A stretch of DNA of 64,000 nucleotides from Trichoplusia ni (GCF_003590095.1 NC_039495.1:310001-374000), one strand, 5' to 3'. Numbered from the stretch's first letter, positions 1 through 12,450 are shown. Notes: generated by a model not told the origin, from the letters alone. Numbers and translations: made by a program.

Positions 1-824
1 TGGCTGTATGGCAAAGTTTTCAGTGTTGCATATCCCTGCAACGTAACATCAATAAAGCTGTGTTAGTCCGTCTAATCTCTTTCTGGTCGTGTCGACTTGC
101 CTTCTCAGCGGATATATGGATGCTGAGATGTAGAGTGCAGCAGTGTTTGCTAACATACTTGTAAAATCTGACTATAGGAGCTTTATTTTATTATATTAAC
201 AGTAAGTATGTCCATTTTGTTGCAGAATAAAGTGCATTTCAAAAGCTGGAAGTAGAAATTAGATAGAACATTTTTTACGCAAATTGAAGCTATGAGTGGT
301 CTGTCTGTCAGTTTAATACCGGGTTGTATTTCTTGGTTCGTATCGGTAGGGTAGTTGGAATTTTTACAGATGATGTCGCTATGGAATTTGCGGTCTACGT
401 GTGGGTATTATTTTTTTTAAGTTTAGCTTAATTTACTTGTTTTTTTAACAAAATCAACAGTAGGCGTTTGTAAAAAGCAGGTTTTGATTAATTCACAAGA
501 CTATTAACGGTCTCAACATCATTGAACCACTTTTATCTCCAACCCTATATTCGACAAACTCTTTATGCTTAATCATTATTGAAAAAGAAATGTCTTGGAT
601 TCTAAAGTCTTTAAAGATATTTTTTTTCAAAACCGCAAGAAAACTAACAGCTTACAATCGTCCAAACAAAAGCATTAAACATGAACCCCCTCTTAATCTC
701 AGTTTAAACCAAGCTTAACCCTAATTAATTGGAACGATTTACTGCTCAACCCAGTGGACTCCATGTTTTATTAAGAGCTACATTAAAACAATATATTATG
801 CTTTTGTTAGCAATAGTTTATTAA

Positions 825-1071
825 TCTATATATACTAATATATAAAGCTGAAGAGTTTGTTTATTTGAACGCGCTTATCTCAGGAACTACTGGTCCAAAT
901 TGAAAAATTCTTTTTGTGTTGAATAGACCATTCATCGAGGAAGGTTATAGGCTATATACCATCACGCTGCGACTAATAGGAGCGAAGGTACAATGTTAAT
1001 TGTGAAAAAAACAGGGCAGGTATAAATCATAACTTATATCTTCTACCCACGGGGACGAAGTCGCGGGCTAG
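825..1071 (+). mobile_element. Helitron-like non-autonomous element, copy 1
   Basis: Starts TCTATATATACTAATATATA and ends with an imperfect hairpin (cccacggggacgaagtcgcg) followed by GGGCTAG. Flanks are A before TC and T after CTAG, the A^T insertion expected for Helitrons. Shares its body (aacgcgcttatctcaggaac, accatcacgctgcgactaat) with copies at 11.9, 18.0 and 50.1 kb. It resembles the lepidopteran Lep1-type family. No coding capacity. Confidence 0.75.
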
Positions 1072-1226
1072 TTGGTTATAATATTTAAACTTTATGTACT
1101 CCTAAGAGTGATTCGAAAATACTTGATTTTGAATAATTTAGGTTCCATTTACCAATAATTAAATGTATTAATAATTCTTGAGATATATTTTGAAAGCTTT
1201 AAATGACGTTGCAATTTTATATTATA

Positions 1227-1365
1227 CTAGCTATTCTGTCGATCTTGTATTGCCTGGATGAATTGTGAATCTAAACTATCCAGGACAAAAACATTCAAAT
1301 CAGTCCAGCCGTTTACTAGGAGTTTAGTAACATAAACGCGTGTATATAAGATAGTATGTGTTTTT
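1227..1365 (-). mobile_element. Degenerate Helitron-like remnant
   Basis: Begins with ctag in the reverse orientation and carries decayed family words (attcaaatcagtccagccgt, then ttagtaacataaacgcg) that correspond to the consensus 'aaatccattcagtagtttttacgtgaaag'. Ends are blurred. A similar remnant lies at about 24000-24110. Confidence 0.4.
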
Positions 1366-4017
1366 TTTATAAACTTTTATAAAATCGATTGTCATTTGTT
1401 TCAGGTGACGGCTATAGAAATACGTTCTCAATCATTCTCTTTAAAGTATATAAATATAAATCGTTGGACGTATAAATTATAGTTGCGAACATGACACACA
1501 ATTCAACTTTCAGTTAATTTGACTACGTCTTTACATTTTAAAGGCCAGTCAGATAATAAACTCTTATTATTTCAGATGAAGTTACTTATTTTTTTTAAAT
1601 GTATTTTTTAATTCAATCTCGCGAAAGATACATAAATATGGTTTTTATATTTGGCTTATAAACACAAAAAAGTCGGTTTTAAGTAAATTTTTATTAATTA
1701 ACCGACTACGTCAAACCGAGAGTTATGGTTTTAAAGTGAAATATAGTTCACTTTCTTGTGATAAATTTTAGCTTGTAAGTAAGCATTTAAATTAATTATT
1801 AATATCAATATTATTCAGACTTGTTACCAATGTTTCGACTATCCATTTGTATAATATCATATTCCATCAATTTTAAATACTAAAGGTTAACGTTAACGCA
1901 GTTTATATGCAAAACAGACTAGTTTTACCACTTTCGTTATTACATAACAAAAAATAATAATAATAAATCTTTAAACTATCTAAAATGATATGCGTAAGAT
2001 CAAGGCTTATTTTTAGCCAGTCATTTTGCATATTGACTAAACTAAGTTTCTGATTTAGACTGTATATAAAAAGTCGGTGCTTGAATAAAATTAAAAATAA
2101 AAGTGCCATGTTTTGCCTTGAGGTCGTTGCTAGGTGACAGGTTTTTAAAGTGTTTTTTTTATGTTTCATTAATTTTATTAGTGAAACAGATATCAATGTC
2201 AATATTCGATTAAGGTTGACTTGTTATTTTTAAGAATAAATAAGGATTTCGTTTTGTTTTTAATTTCGTTGTTGGCATTTAAACTCTGTTTTTGTTTTAT
2301 ATACACTGGCCATGTGATTTCTTTTTTTTTAAATTGTACAGGTAAATCTAAAGTAACATTTTTGTTTCGCAGTCATAATTTACGGCAGTAAGGATTTATA
2401 AGAACAGCTGTTAAATTTTGTAAAAATAAATTAAAGTGCTTTATAAAACAAGTAGGTATTATTATAGATATTATTTAAATATTACTGACACGTAGAGTTT
2501 TACAATACCTAAACTACGATATCGATTAGTCTATTTTAAAAGAATAAAAAATATTTAAAATCAAAATATATTAAAAACAAACGCCCATTCAAAACCAGCT
2601 ATTGTACGATATTGATTGCATGCTAAGACGAGCAAAAACTCTTTGGATTACGACAAACAATGAAACCCAAGTATGGTCCGCTCAAGGAGATCCGACACAT
2701 TTAACACGCATCAATTAAAACATTATTAAACAATACTTAAATGGAATATCAAGGTAATTAACTTCCTCAACAATATACAAACGAAACTGCTATAAACGCA
2801 CCTACTTGCATTTAAACACGTAATTGCAAACAACAGAATAAAATTTGCATCTCATAAAATGTTATTAAACTCCCTAGTAGAATTAATAGCACGAAAAACA
2901 AATTTCCTTTGAGCGCCTATCCTAATAAATCCTCGCAACCCACACGCTATTACACATTACAAATTAAGCAGCCATTTATTTTCAAAAACACATTAATTTT
3001 CGTTTTACTCTTCTTACTGTAATAATAAAATCGCGGAGAGAACCTTTCATATAAATGTCAAAATGACACTTAGTTTTTTTTTAACGCACTTCACTATTTA
3101 CTTTTTTCACATGCAATGGCACAACGCGTTCAGCCTCGTATACGGCCGGTTGCAGACTGAGCGGTGGGGGGTGCCCGCCCTACTGTTTAGACCGAGTACA
3201 CACGATCCAGTTTTATTGAACAGAAACATGCCATTGTATAAAAATATTGCATTTTTATAGTAAAAAGGATTGATTGTTTAATTTTATATGAGATTTAAAG
3301 TTTATTTTCGCGTCGTAATGGTTTACGATAATTTCAAACTCGATTCAGTAACTTAAGGATTTTATTTGAATTTCTGAGATTCGTAGGTGAACCTTTGACC
3401 TTTTTGCACCCTTCAGGCCTTTGTACCCACATCTTATCTGTTCGCATTGCCTTTTATCGGTCTAACAAACTGCGAGAGTATTTTTTTCCAAGTCGTGTAG
3501 GTACAAAAATGTTTTTATTTTGGAGATGTCATTTAAAATTTACGGAGAAACGTGAACTCCATTTTACTTTCGATTATTGTGGCTGAAAAGGGATTTTTGT
3601 TATTACTATTGAAATGATTCGAAACTCGTCGTGCGCTATTATAGTTCCTTTTGCAATCTTCGCAAATACTAGGGAAATAAATGGATTGCAGTCTTACGTA
3701 TTCTTTTTTAAAGTTGTAAGTATTGCCCTATTTAAAGATGCCAGTTGAAAATTTATAACGGATAAATTAAGAACGGTCATGAAATAAAAAAAACGTCAAC
3801 TAACGGGTCGACATAGAAATAAATGGAATTAAGACTTCGTATTGATCGAGACAACAGAAATTATATTTCTTGGTACAGTATCATTTTATAGTCCAATCAA
3901 AACTACAGTTTCATCTTCAACAATATACCTCGATAAATCATCTTTAATTTCAACGAAAACTTCAACAGACAATAATCATCATCTCTATACATTTTCCACT
4001 AAAACCTAACCCAACAA
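1366..4017. other. Non-coding stretch
   Basis: AT-rich. A short aagtcggtt ... aaccgact inverted pair (about 1670-1707) and a small GC-richer patch at 3135-3200 are the only structure noticed. No exon with credible splice sites. Confidence 0.5.
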
Positions 4018-4259
4018 GGGTCCCGATTCTGCTATTTGCGAATACGATGAATGAATGGCAGTTGGATTAAATTCACACTATTCGTATAATTCCAAGCATT
4101 TTTTAACACAATAATTAGTACGGGGCAGAACACTCACGGTCAATACAATGAATTTCCAATTATTTTGTTGGCAAAATGCTTAAGAGAATAATAATAGTTT
4201 CAAATTTTATCCAACTGCCATTGATTCATCGGCCGTTGTAAATAGCAGAATAGGGACCC
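4018..4259. mobile_element. MITE with ~55-bp terminal inverted repeats
   Basis: Left end gggtcccgattctgctattt and right end, read in reverse, gggtccctattctgctattt; similarity continues for about 55 bp to ggcagttggat on both sides with a few differences. Total 242 bp with an AT-rich centre and no frame. No clear target-site duplication beside the ends as drawn. Superfamily not assigned. Confidence 0.7.
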
Positions 4260-4866
4260 AGAACATTGTCAACAAGGACATAACTTCATCCCCTTTAACG
4301 TTGGAACTAGCTGGAACTGATTTGAACTGGTTTGAACTTTCTGACCTATGCAACTGCATGTATTTGGAGCGCTTGCATCGATGGCCGGCGGAGCGCGTCG
4401 CTTACACAATGACGACTGTGTTGCGTCACTCGTACCATGCGTGCCTTTTTTACAATCCTGGTAGCATCACGCTTCTAAACAAAGAAGTTATAAGCAGTCC
4501 TCGTAGCCAAGTCACATTTCTACAGACTTTTTCAATAGATGACGATGAAGAGAATGCTCAAACGAATCGAAATGACATTTCGTCGACATCACCCATGACG
4601 AATGTCTGAAAAATGTGGGCGTATAAAGGTTTCCGTAACCTTTTAAAAGGTAGAGTAAAATTAATAATACAGTATAAGTATGTATTTATCCAGTAGATAT
4701 ATTAATAAACATATACCATCCTAGTCTGTGACGCATTACGTTGATGTTAATGGAAAATCAATGATGTGTCATATTTGTGATGGTATAAAGATGGCTGAAC
4801 AATTGAGTATCAGCAATTTGACATTGTAAATTGAGGCGTATTAAAACGTTGTGTGGTTTTTAAAAC

Positions 4867-4915
4867 TCTCTATAATTTTAAGGCGTATGTACAACACGCC
4901 TTAAAATTATAGAGA
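4867..4915. repeat. Perfect 20-bp inverted repeat, 9-nt loop
   Basis: Arms tctctataattttaaggcgt (4867-4886) and its exact reverse complement (4896-4915). Perfect pairing suggests a recent palindromic insertion or a short hairpin element. No flanking gene. Confidence 0.6.
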
Positions 4916-5538
4916 CCTGAGCTTAAAATTGAATTGAATGTAGTATAAGTGTTTTCAATCATTAATCATAAAAATCAGTATGATGGAAAAAAAGAAGAGT
5001 TTTGACCGGAAAACTGAGTATAGATTTGAACTCAGGACCGAATAGTAACAGTCAGCCGCCACTCAAGCGAAAACAATGACTGTGTTTTTCTCACGTGGTT
5101 AAAAAGCACACACGCGATTTTTTATGGTATAAATCGACTCATGTAATTTTAAACCTTAGATTCTTGATCTTAAGGTTTAATATCTCTTAACTTATCAAAA
5201 AGGTGTCTGAATTACTCACTTCTGCGCGGTCTCTTCAAGACGTAACTCCAGAGTCCTGACAGTATTATAAACCGGCACATCGCGGGGTCATAGTACTAAT
5301 TTACACAATCTGAAAAACTGGAATAACGACCACTCACGCACCCACTATGAATGAACTGATGCCACGTTCACATAAAACTAACCCTTAAAAATTCTGCATC
5401 GTCTACGTGAATGTATAGTTTTATCATGAAAGCAGTTAGGTTGAGTTTCGTCTGGCAGGGTTGAGGAGTTATGTCGGTTTGTGATGGGAGGAATGCTTGG
5501 AAAATCCGCTCTGAGTCACAGTTACTGAAAAGTCTAAA

Positions 5539-5557
5539 GGGGGGTGGGGGTGGGGGG
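5539..5557 (+). repeat. G-quadruplex-type tract
   Basis: Runs of 6, 5 and 6 G separated by single T, enough for an intramolecular G-quadruplex. Followed by a short GC-rich patch (catggcgccgccgttaccc) in AT-rich DNA. Confidence 0.45.
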
Positions 5558-8057
5558 ACTTCATGGCGCCGCCGTTACCCATACATTTCTTATTAATCAG
5601 GTGTGAATAACGAAAAATGAGAATTGCCTTTACACGCGGCGTGGAGGTAATTTCATTGAGATTCTTTCAGTTTATTGAAATTGGGTTGACTAATTTATGC
5701 CATGAGTAACTTGTCAAAGTCCTTTTTGTTTAAAAGTAAAGAAGTGAGGAAAAACGCGAAGGGAAATGACCTTCTTTGTGTGTTTATTTTTCAATAATAG
5801 GTATTATAGTTACCGTAATACAATTTGACCTCTATTATAGTTGAATATAGTGACCTCAATTGTAAAAAAACACTCTATAACTTCTCTTTACCATATAAAA
5901 CAATTTGTTATTTTGATGCATACATTATATTGGTATCCTAGACACTATAGTTCATTGCAAGTTTTTTTCAAAATCTTTTCAGACGTAGAGCAATGAAAGT
6001 GTTTCTGATAGAAAGACTGCCTGTATATTATAAGTATGAATAATACACATAATAATATATACTGTAACCATTATTATAACCATATTAACCATTGTAAAAG
6101 ATAATATCTTCGATCTATTGTGACGTAATATATAAACACGTAACTCTATCTAATTCTCTAACCTAGCGGAAACCACATAGCCATTGTATTTGTGGCTAAC
6201 CGAGCACACCATCAATACAATAACATAGCTAGAATTGTATGTATAGTCAAGAACAAGATAGTACATCAAACAGAAATTTAAAATGAAAAGTAAAATAATA
6301 ATTTAGAAGAAGTTAAAAAATTTAAAAAAGAAGTAACTTTACGCCTTTTCGGTCTTTACTACAGTAAAAGGCCTAGCTCCAATTTTAAGGCCGTCCAACA
6401 TAAAATGGCCATGGTCTAAACGTTAATAAGTATACAAAATCAAAACAATATAACATTTCTCAGACTAATGGCACATAACAATGGAAGTCGTGACTTGACT
6501 GCGGTTGCGCAAAGCGACCGCCAAAATAACACACTGCTCTACATTAAAAAGATACCATTAAAATATGTGGCATTGATGGAAATGACCAGTTACTATGTAT
6601 CGTCAACCATTCATTTAACAATGATTCAGGAACTTCAACTCTATTCCCCAGCCATAAAGAGCCCATCTGCAAGTAGGGATAGAGACGTACCAATTGTGGT
6701 TATTTTTTTTTTCATAAAATACCAGACTAATTAGAAAGTTAACGACACAAATAGTAACCTCTTTGTTACTGTCCTAAATTTGGAATACTGGTTAGTTGTA
6801 ATATTAAATAACCATTAAATGTGATTTAAAAATAAATTCCTACTTAGGTCCTTATTTAAATTGTGCTTATGTTTAAAAAGGAATCCGAATCAAATTGGCG
6901 GTGTGATCGAATCGAATTTGGCTATAAATTATTAAATATTATTTTTACTGATATTTAATAAATAAAACTGCAATAATAAAATACCTTCGTCAACACAGCA
7001 AAAGACAATGCATTTAAAAGATTATTGTCACTGTATAAATCATCATAATGTACGATCCTGACCTTAAAACCCACACAATGCAGGCGAGGCATAACTCAAG
7101 GGCTTTAACAAATAAAAAATCTGTTAGGAAGCTTACAAAATAAAAAATAAATGTACTGGAATATAGATACAGTCTAAGTTTACCCAAAGTAGCGTGATCA
7201 TGATTAAGTAAAGCGGGCGTAGCCAAAACCTATAAACATAACATAAAGCTTTTCATTCGTCGTGACCTTTGTTGACCTACCAGTGACGTAGGAAGCGAAA
7301 GAGACAAAACACAGTGACTAAGAAAGTGAGTCAAAATACTAGGAGTTAATTTTTCATAGACCGCTCTACATTGTATGAAATGTACCAGGCGCGCATGAGT
7401 GTCAAGGAGATATCAATAATGTTAGAAATGCAACGATGATACAATGAATACATCGTGCACAAAGTGACAATAACGTTATTTTATATCAAACTAAAGTTTT
7501 ATTATCCTTTTTAATTACATATTCTCTCTTTGCATTAATTAGAAATTGCTTTTAAATTTGGTTTGGTTTAAAACTGAGAAACAATGACGTGCTCATTTGA
7601 TTTTTTTACTACTATCTTTTCCGGTTAATATCATCATGAACGTAAGATCTATAATGTATCAGGGACACATAAGTTATAAGAGTGTGTCGGTCCCATTCTA
7701 CAGGCGAAGTATTGTGGAGTCGAAAGATATTGCAATACTAATGGAAAATGCAGGAAATAGCTTTGTTTTGTGTTGCGAGAGACGACAAAAGAACTGTGTC
7801 AAGAGGATGGACAGCGCAGTCTCTTCGGCGCTAATTACTAAAGGGACTTGAAAATATGTACTAACTCCAAAGATCTTTTGGCGTTGGCTCTTTTTTAACT
7901 AAATCATATTATTATGTTTTTAATTAACACTAAAACAATCTATTTTCGCCACTTATTTCGAAAAAAAACTATGTAAACACGATTGTTGATTTCTGGCCGC
8001 GAAGTAAAGAAGTATTAGAAAAAAAATATTACGCAATGACAAAGGAAAAATTACATG

Positions 8058-8876
8058 GTACCAGGAGTACATAATTTGTAGGCGTTCAGAATCTATGAAT
8101 CTACAATGCACCAAGGCTGCGTCAGACGATAGAGGGGGGTGGGTGGGGTGCGGGGGCGGGCTGGCGCCAAGATGTCTGCCGATAGGGCTGTCGCGTGACT
8201 ACGCCGGACTATTTCGGGTGAAATACGAAACAGGGTTGCCAGTTATTGGTATTTAGCCGGTTGATATAAATTTTCATAGATTTGGTTGTTGTAGTGAATT
8301 GTCCCAATGGTATGTTTTTATTACTTAACATTTATGTAATGGAGTGAGCATAATTAGCTCACAATAAAGTAATGTTGTATATGAGAGATTGGATATGCCG
8401 TCATTATTAGCTGATTTTAAGGGAATCAGAGAATTAGTGAAAGCATATCAACATGAGAATGCACGATATATTTTTTGATAGGGATATTCATACCTACTTA
8501 AATATTTTTATTTTAAACAAGCCTTATTTCCTTAAATACTGTGCGTTTTCTCTTAAGCACGAACGGTTGAATCATACAACATAGTAAAGTACACAAACAC
8601 AGTCCGCAGTTTACATGTTGAAAAAGCCTTACACGTGGAAATCTTTGCCATGACCGAGGCACGCACTCCCTTGTGTTACATGCACAATGTAAACTAATAG
8701 CTAAACAATCCCTTGACAGTGTAATTGAAATACATTATTAAATTGAACCTATGTTTAAAACCGTTTATTCATTGGTATACAAGAATTTTCAAACAGAACT
8801 TTTTTGTCAAATTTTCTGTGTCAACGCAACTAAGTAAGATTAGATTGTACCAGGAGTACATAATCTGTAGGCGTTA
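8058..8876 (+). repeat. Pair of 29-bp direct repeats about 790 bp apart
   Basis: gtaccaggagtacataattt at 8058 recurs at 8848 with one T/C change, each continuing gtaggcgtt (8058-8086 and 8848-8876; 28 of 29 identical). The DNA between shows no coding frame. Could be the remains of a duplication or of an element with short direct termini. Confidence 0.4.
8134..8160 (+). repeat. G-quadruplex-type tract with GC box
   Basis: Five G runs of 3-6 within 27 nt, ending gggggcggg (an Sp1/KLF GC-box word), followed by ctggcgccaag. A local GC island; no exon could be supported nearby. Confidence 0.45.
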
Positions 8877-9920
8877 AAAACGTTTGAGGGCAGCCTTTTA
8901 TTAATAGGTTGATTCTACAAAAGTTTATAATAGATTCTGTGAAGAAGACTGTGAAGGACCTCTTTGAATAAGAAAACTATGCGAAAATAACAATCAAGAC
9001 ATCAGGAATGCAGGGATGTGGATACGTCATTTCAACGCACAACAAAAATAACCTTTTCGAGTAGGTAGCACTAAACCTGAAAAAAGGAAGAATAGTGTCG
9101 TGTCTGCTTTCGAACATAAACCTTTATGACGAGTCTTTCGTTACGACAGAGAGCCGTCAAAACACGACGGCCAAAAGGCTAAAATGGCGGACGAGCATTG
9201 ACGCCCGACGGTTGCCGAATAGTGGCGGAAAGTACCGAAGCGAGAAAATGGAGACTGAATTTCGTCTGAAGACTTTTAAAATTGTACTTTCATGTGGGTG
9301 CTTTTTAAGGTCAATTACTTCCATTTCATTAGATTTAAACGAAATGTTTTTAATTTAAAGTGATTTATATGTGGTAAGGAGTTTAATCAAGATACCTGAG
9401 CTATGCTAGACGTTATGGTACGATGTCTCGTTATTCTAACAGAGGTCATTGAAGACGTCAAAACTGCATGCAACCTTTAACCTTTTTAAATCAGCTTTTT
9501 AGTATTATAACTACCTGTTTATTTTATTTTATGAAGGACACGTGCTTAGATAATATCTTATGAATATCCTTAAGATTTGCTAGAATGCTTTGAAGGTTTG
9601 CGTCATATTTAAGAGATGCTCTCTGCCAAGAAATTATGCTGATATTATTAATTAAAGTCAAGTATGTTTTTTCTTAAGAGAAATATTTAGACAAATTTTA
9701 TAACTTGTTGATATAATTGTTAATAATCTAAATAATTTATATTTCAGTCAAATTTTGTTGGGTTAAATAAGCCATAAATTAAAAATTGATTACAAAAAAA
9801 AAATCTGTAAAGACTAAATTTATTCCAAAAATACAACTTTCCTTAGGTATAAAACTTGTAGGTACTTGATACCAAAAGTGTATTTAATTTATTGTCATAA
9901 AGAAGGGCGACATGTCATTG

Positions 9921-9936
9921 ACACCAGATGGCGCTG
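9921..9936 (+). promoter_or_regulatory. CTCF-like site
   Basis: ACACCAGATGGCGCTG matches the conserved CTCF core (CCAGRKGGCGC) closely. Related AGATGGCGC/T words occur at about 47684 (tagatggcgctagc), 55050 (reverse, gcgccatcta) and 56231 (tagatggcgtt), without the upstream CCA context. Confidence 0.3.
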
Positions 9937-10479
9937 ATATGCTAAACCTGGCGAAACTTGTGATAGCATCAACCGTGACAGGCGATACGGACTTTTAATG
10001 AGAGTGGGGTAAACTGAAGGATTAGTATTAGGGGCATAAAAATGTTGTATTAGGGGTGAAATAAAAAGGTAGAGTCGTATGAGTCAAGTTAGATAAGCTG
10101 TTTGTTATTTATCTGGGATTAAAAAAAAAACTTCAGATAATTTTTTGAAGTTTTATTAGTGTGCTTGCTAGGCGGTAAAGTTATTAAAAAATGCGTCGAG
10201 CCCTAGTTATCGCTGTAATGCTGAAGATACGTCAATGTCAAAAGTCAACGCAAGACTAATTTTAAAACCAAAGGTAATTGATGTGGGTAGCGCGCCTTTA
10301 TCTAATCGATACTCACAGAAAGATACTCAGGGAGGTTTGATTATTTCGTATGAATTTTAAAATCACAAGGTTATTTTTCGTTTTAAGCCTTTTTTCCCGC
10401 ATAATGAAATTTAACTCTCGAGTCGTAGGGGGTGTCCTTAACAACAAGTTATACGCACAAAGATATTTGGGTATCTTCT

Positions 10480-10553
10480 AAGGACAAGCATTCGTCGATC
10501 ACAGAAACGCTTGCCCTACTCGGGGATAAAAGTCGCGACACGTCTGTCAAACA
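10480..10553 (-). mobile_element. tRNA-derived SINE fragment
   Basis: Reverse-oriented fragment carrying the family words (plus strand) aaggacaagcattcgtcgat and gacacgtctgtcaaac, matching other SINE copies in the window. Lies just before the forward SINE at 10575. Confidence 0.4.
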
Positions 10554-10574
10554 TTTAATAAAACTGTCTCTGTT

Positions 10575-10780
10575 TAGGAAAGTGAGTGGTTGAGGTCACC
10601 ACGCCAAACTCACTGTACGCTACGTGTAGCGGTTTCGATCCCCGTGTAGGACAAGCATTTGTGTGATCGACCAATGCTGGTTCTGAGTCTGAGTGTCTTT
10701 GTGCATGTGATTTGTATGTTTGTAAAACTCCCATGACACAAGGACTAAATTCCTTAATGCGGGAGTCGTTTTAAAAAAAA
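10575..10780 (+). mobile_element. tRNA-derived SINE with poly(A) tail
   Basis: Box A-like gagtggttgagg, box B ggtttcgatcccc, a body with gtgtctttgtgcatgtg, the tail cacaaggactaaattcctta and a terminal A run. It ends about 10 nt from the donor of the exon at 10796, on the intron side, in opposite orientation to that gene. Confidence 0.65.
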
Positions 10781-10795
10781 ACATTGTTTACTGAC

Positions 10796-10940
10796 CTATG
10801 AAGCTGGCCTCATCCTGGCGATCGTGCAGGGCGTGCATGACGAGTGCGGCGAGCAGCGCGGGGCGCGCGGCGGGCAGGCCTGGCGCCAGGCCGCGCAGAG
10901 ACACCGGCGCAGCGCTCAGGATAGCGCCGCTCAGCATCAC
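10796..10940 (-). CDS. Internal exon of an unidentified minus-strand gene
   Basis: 145-nt GC-rich exon between acceptor cgtggctgtag and donor TTCATAG|GTCAGT. Only one frame stays open: 48 codons starting VMLSGAILSAAPVSLRG, through PALLAALVMHALHDRQ to DEASFI, with one base left over. The two other frames hit TGA. The peptide is Ala/Leu-rich and helical in style, like one repeat of an alpha-solenoid or a hydrophobic helix pair, but I do not recognise the protein. No partner exon was found in the window with confidence, so the gene's extent is unknown. A SINE ends only about 10 nt inside the downstream intron. Spurious plus-strand frames overlap this exon. Confidence 0.62.
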
Positions 10941-11913
10941 CTACAGCCACGCACACATATCGTGCAGGCGCCCTGCATGAACAACAGCACTATAGTATCA
11001 TGTGGGATAACATCCTTAAGACATGGTGAATAGGTAAAGGAGGTTATGAAATTATTGATTGCATTTCCACTGAATGAGGAGTAAACCTGCTGAAAATGCT
11101 TTTTTGAATTTGGGTTTTTTTATAATTTTAGTAACAGCATAGGAGCGTATAGGAAATTATCTAAATATGTATTGTGATATTAGAGACTATATACGTATTT
11201 CTTGTAATAAGAATCTATGTAGGAGTTTATTTTGCGTCATCCTTATTTTAAAAATGATATTTACGGAATTTCAACAGCAAATTCTTATAACATTTTCTTT
11301 TCATTGCGGCAAAGGAAATCAAACATCATAATTTAAACTTTATATTTCCTCTGTTAGGGAGAATATTTGATTTTAACAGACTTAAATGGGTATTTGACTT
11401 TTGAAATGTTTTAAAAAAGCCTGGAATACAGATTTACACACACCAACGCTTATTATTTCGATATCTAACCTTAATTCACGAACGCATTTTATGGGCTGTT
11501 TAAATGTTTCCTTAGCAATAAATTTAAAAAAAAACTAATCTTATTACAATGTAAATTTTATACTCTTTACGTCTTTTGAATCAATTGTTTTTTCTAAAAG
11601 TCCTTTACATACAAGATTTGGGCGCAGGAGTTGCTTCAACAGACTGTCAAAATAAAAACGAGATTACCAACAAAACACTTTCATATTTGAGTATTGTTCA
11701 ATGAATTCTTTAGTAACATTATAAAGTAAATAGTGCGTTAAAAATGTAAAGTGGCCATTTTATAATCGGAGTGTGACGTAACTGATTGAATAATTATAAT
11801 TAAATTAACAGAATCAGTCGATGAGCTGTGACAAACTAGATGAAGCTTGTTATAGTTGTTACGGTGGCTGGAGTTACGTTACAGGTTTATTTAACTATTA
11901 TAATTATGATTAA

Positions 11914-12178
11914 CTAGCTGTTGCCCGCAACTTCGTCCCCGTGGGTAGAAGATATAAGTTATGATTTAAGTATACCTGCCCGGTTTTTTTTCACATTTTC
12001 CATTATATCTTAGCTCCTATTAGTCGCAGTTATGGTTCATAGCCTAAAGCCTTCCTCGATGAATGGTCTATTCAACACAAAAAGAATTTTTCAATTTGGA
12101 CCAATAGTTTCTGAGATTAGCGCGTTCAAACAAACAAACAAACTCTTTAGCTTTATATATTAGTATATAGAGTATAGA
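11914..12178 (-). mobile_element. Helitron-like non-autonomous element, copy 2
   Basis: Reverse orientation: ctag at 11914, then ctgttgcccgcaacttcgtc; far end tatatagagtataga. Flanked by A/T bases as for copy 1. Same body sequence; a spurious minus-strand frame starts in it. Confidence 0.75.
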
Positions 12179-12259
12179 TTGGTTTGCGTAACGTATTACT
12201 TCTGAACAAATATACGATATATGGACATAATATAATAGCGTGGCTTTCTTGAATGAGTG

Positions 12260-12450
12260 TCCTACTAATATTATAAATTTTAAAGTTAGCATGATTTATG
12301 CATGTTTAGAGAAACAAACCACTAAAACCACTAAACGGTTTTTGACGAAATTTGGTATGCAGATAGTTTATAACCAGAATACATAGCATAGTTTTATGCC
12401 AATTATATGACCCCGCGGGATCATTTTCGATTCGTAGCAGGCGGATACTT
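12260..12450 (+). mobile_element. Truncated Helitron-like element of a second subfamily
   Basis: Begins tcctactaatattataaatt, the common 5' terminus of lepidopteran Helitron families, and continues with ctaaacggtttttgacgaaa and atttggtatgcagatag. The 3' hairpin and CTAG end are missing. Confidence 0.5.

Larger units (their letters stand above)
4260..10479. other. Mostly non-coding stretch
   Basis: Contains the hairpin, G tracts, direct repeats and CTCF-like site listed separately. Short open frames at 4301, 7597 and 9095 lack splice context and codon character; nothing else is seen. Confidence 0.45.

Noticed and set aside
4301..4609. 102-codon plus-strand frame downstream of the MITE
   Set aside because: No splice context, no recognisable motif and no partner exon; likely chance.
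10798..11033. Plus-strand frames over the orphan exon
   Set aside because: They lack splice signals, whereas the minus strand has both an acceptor and a donor exactly bounding an open frame.
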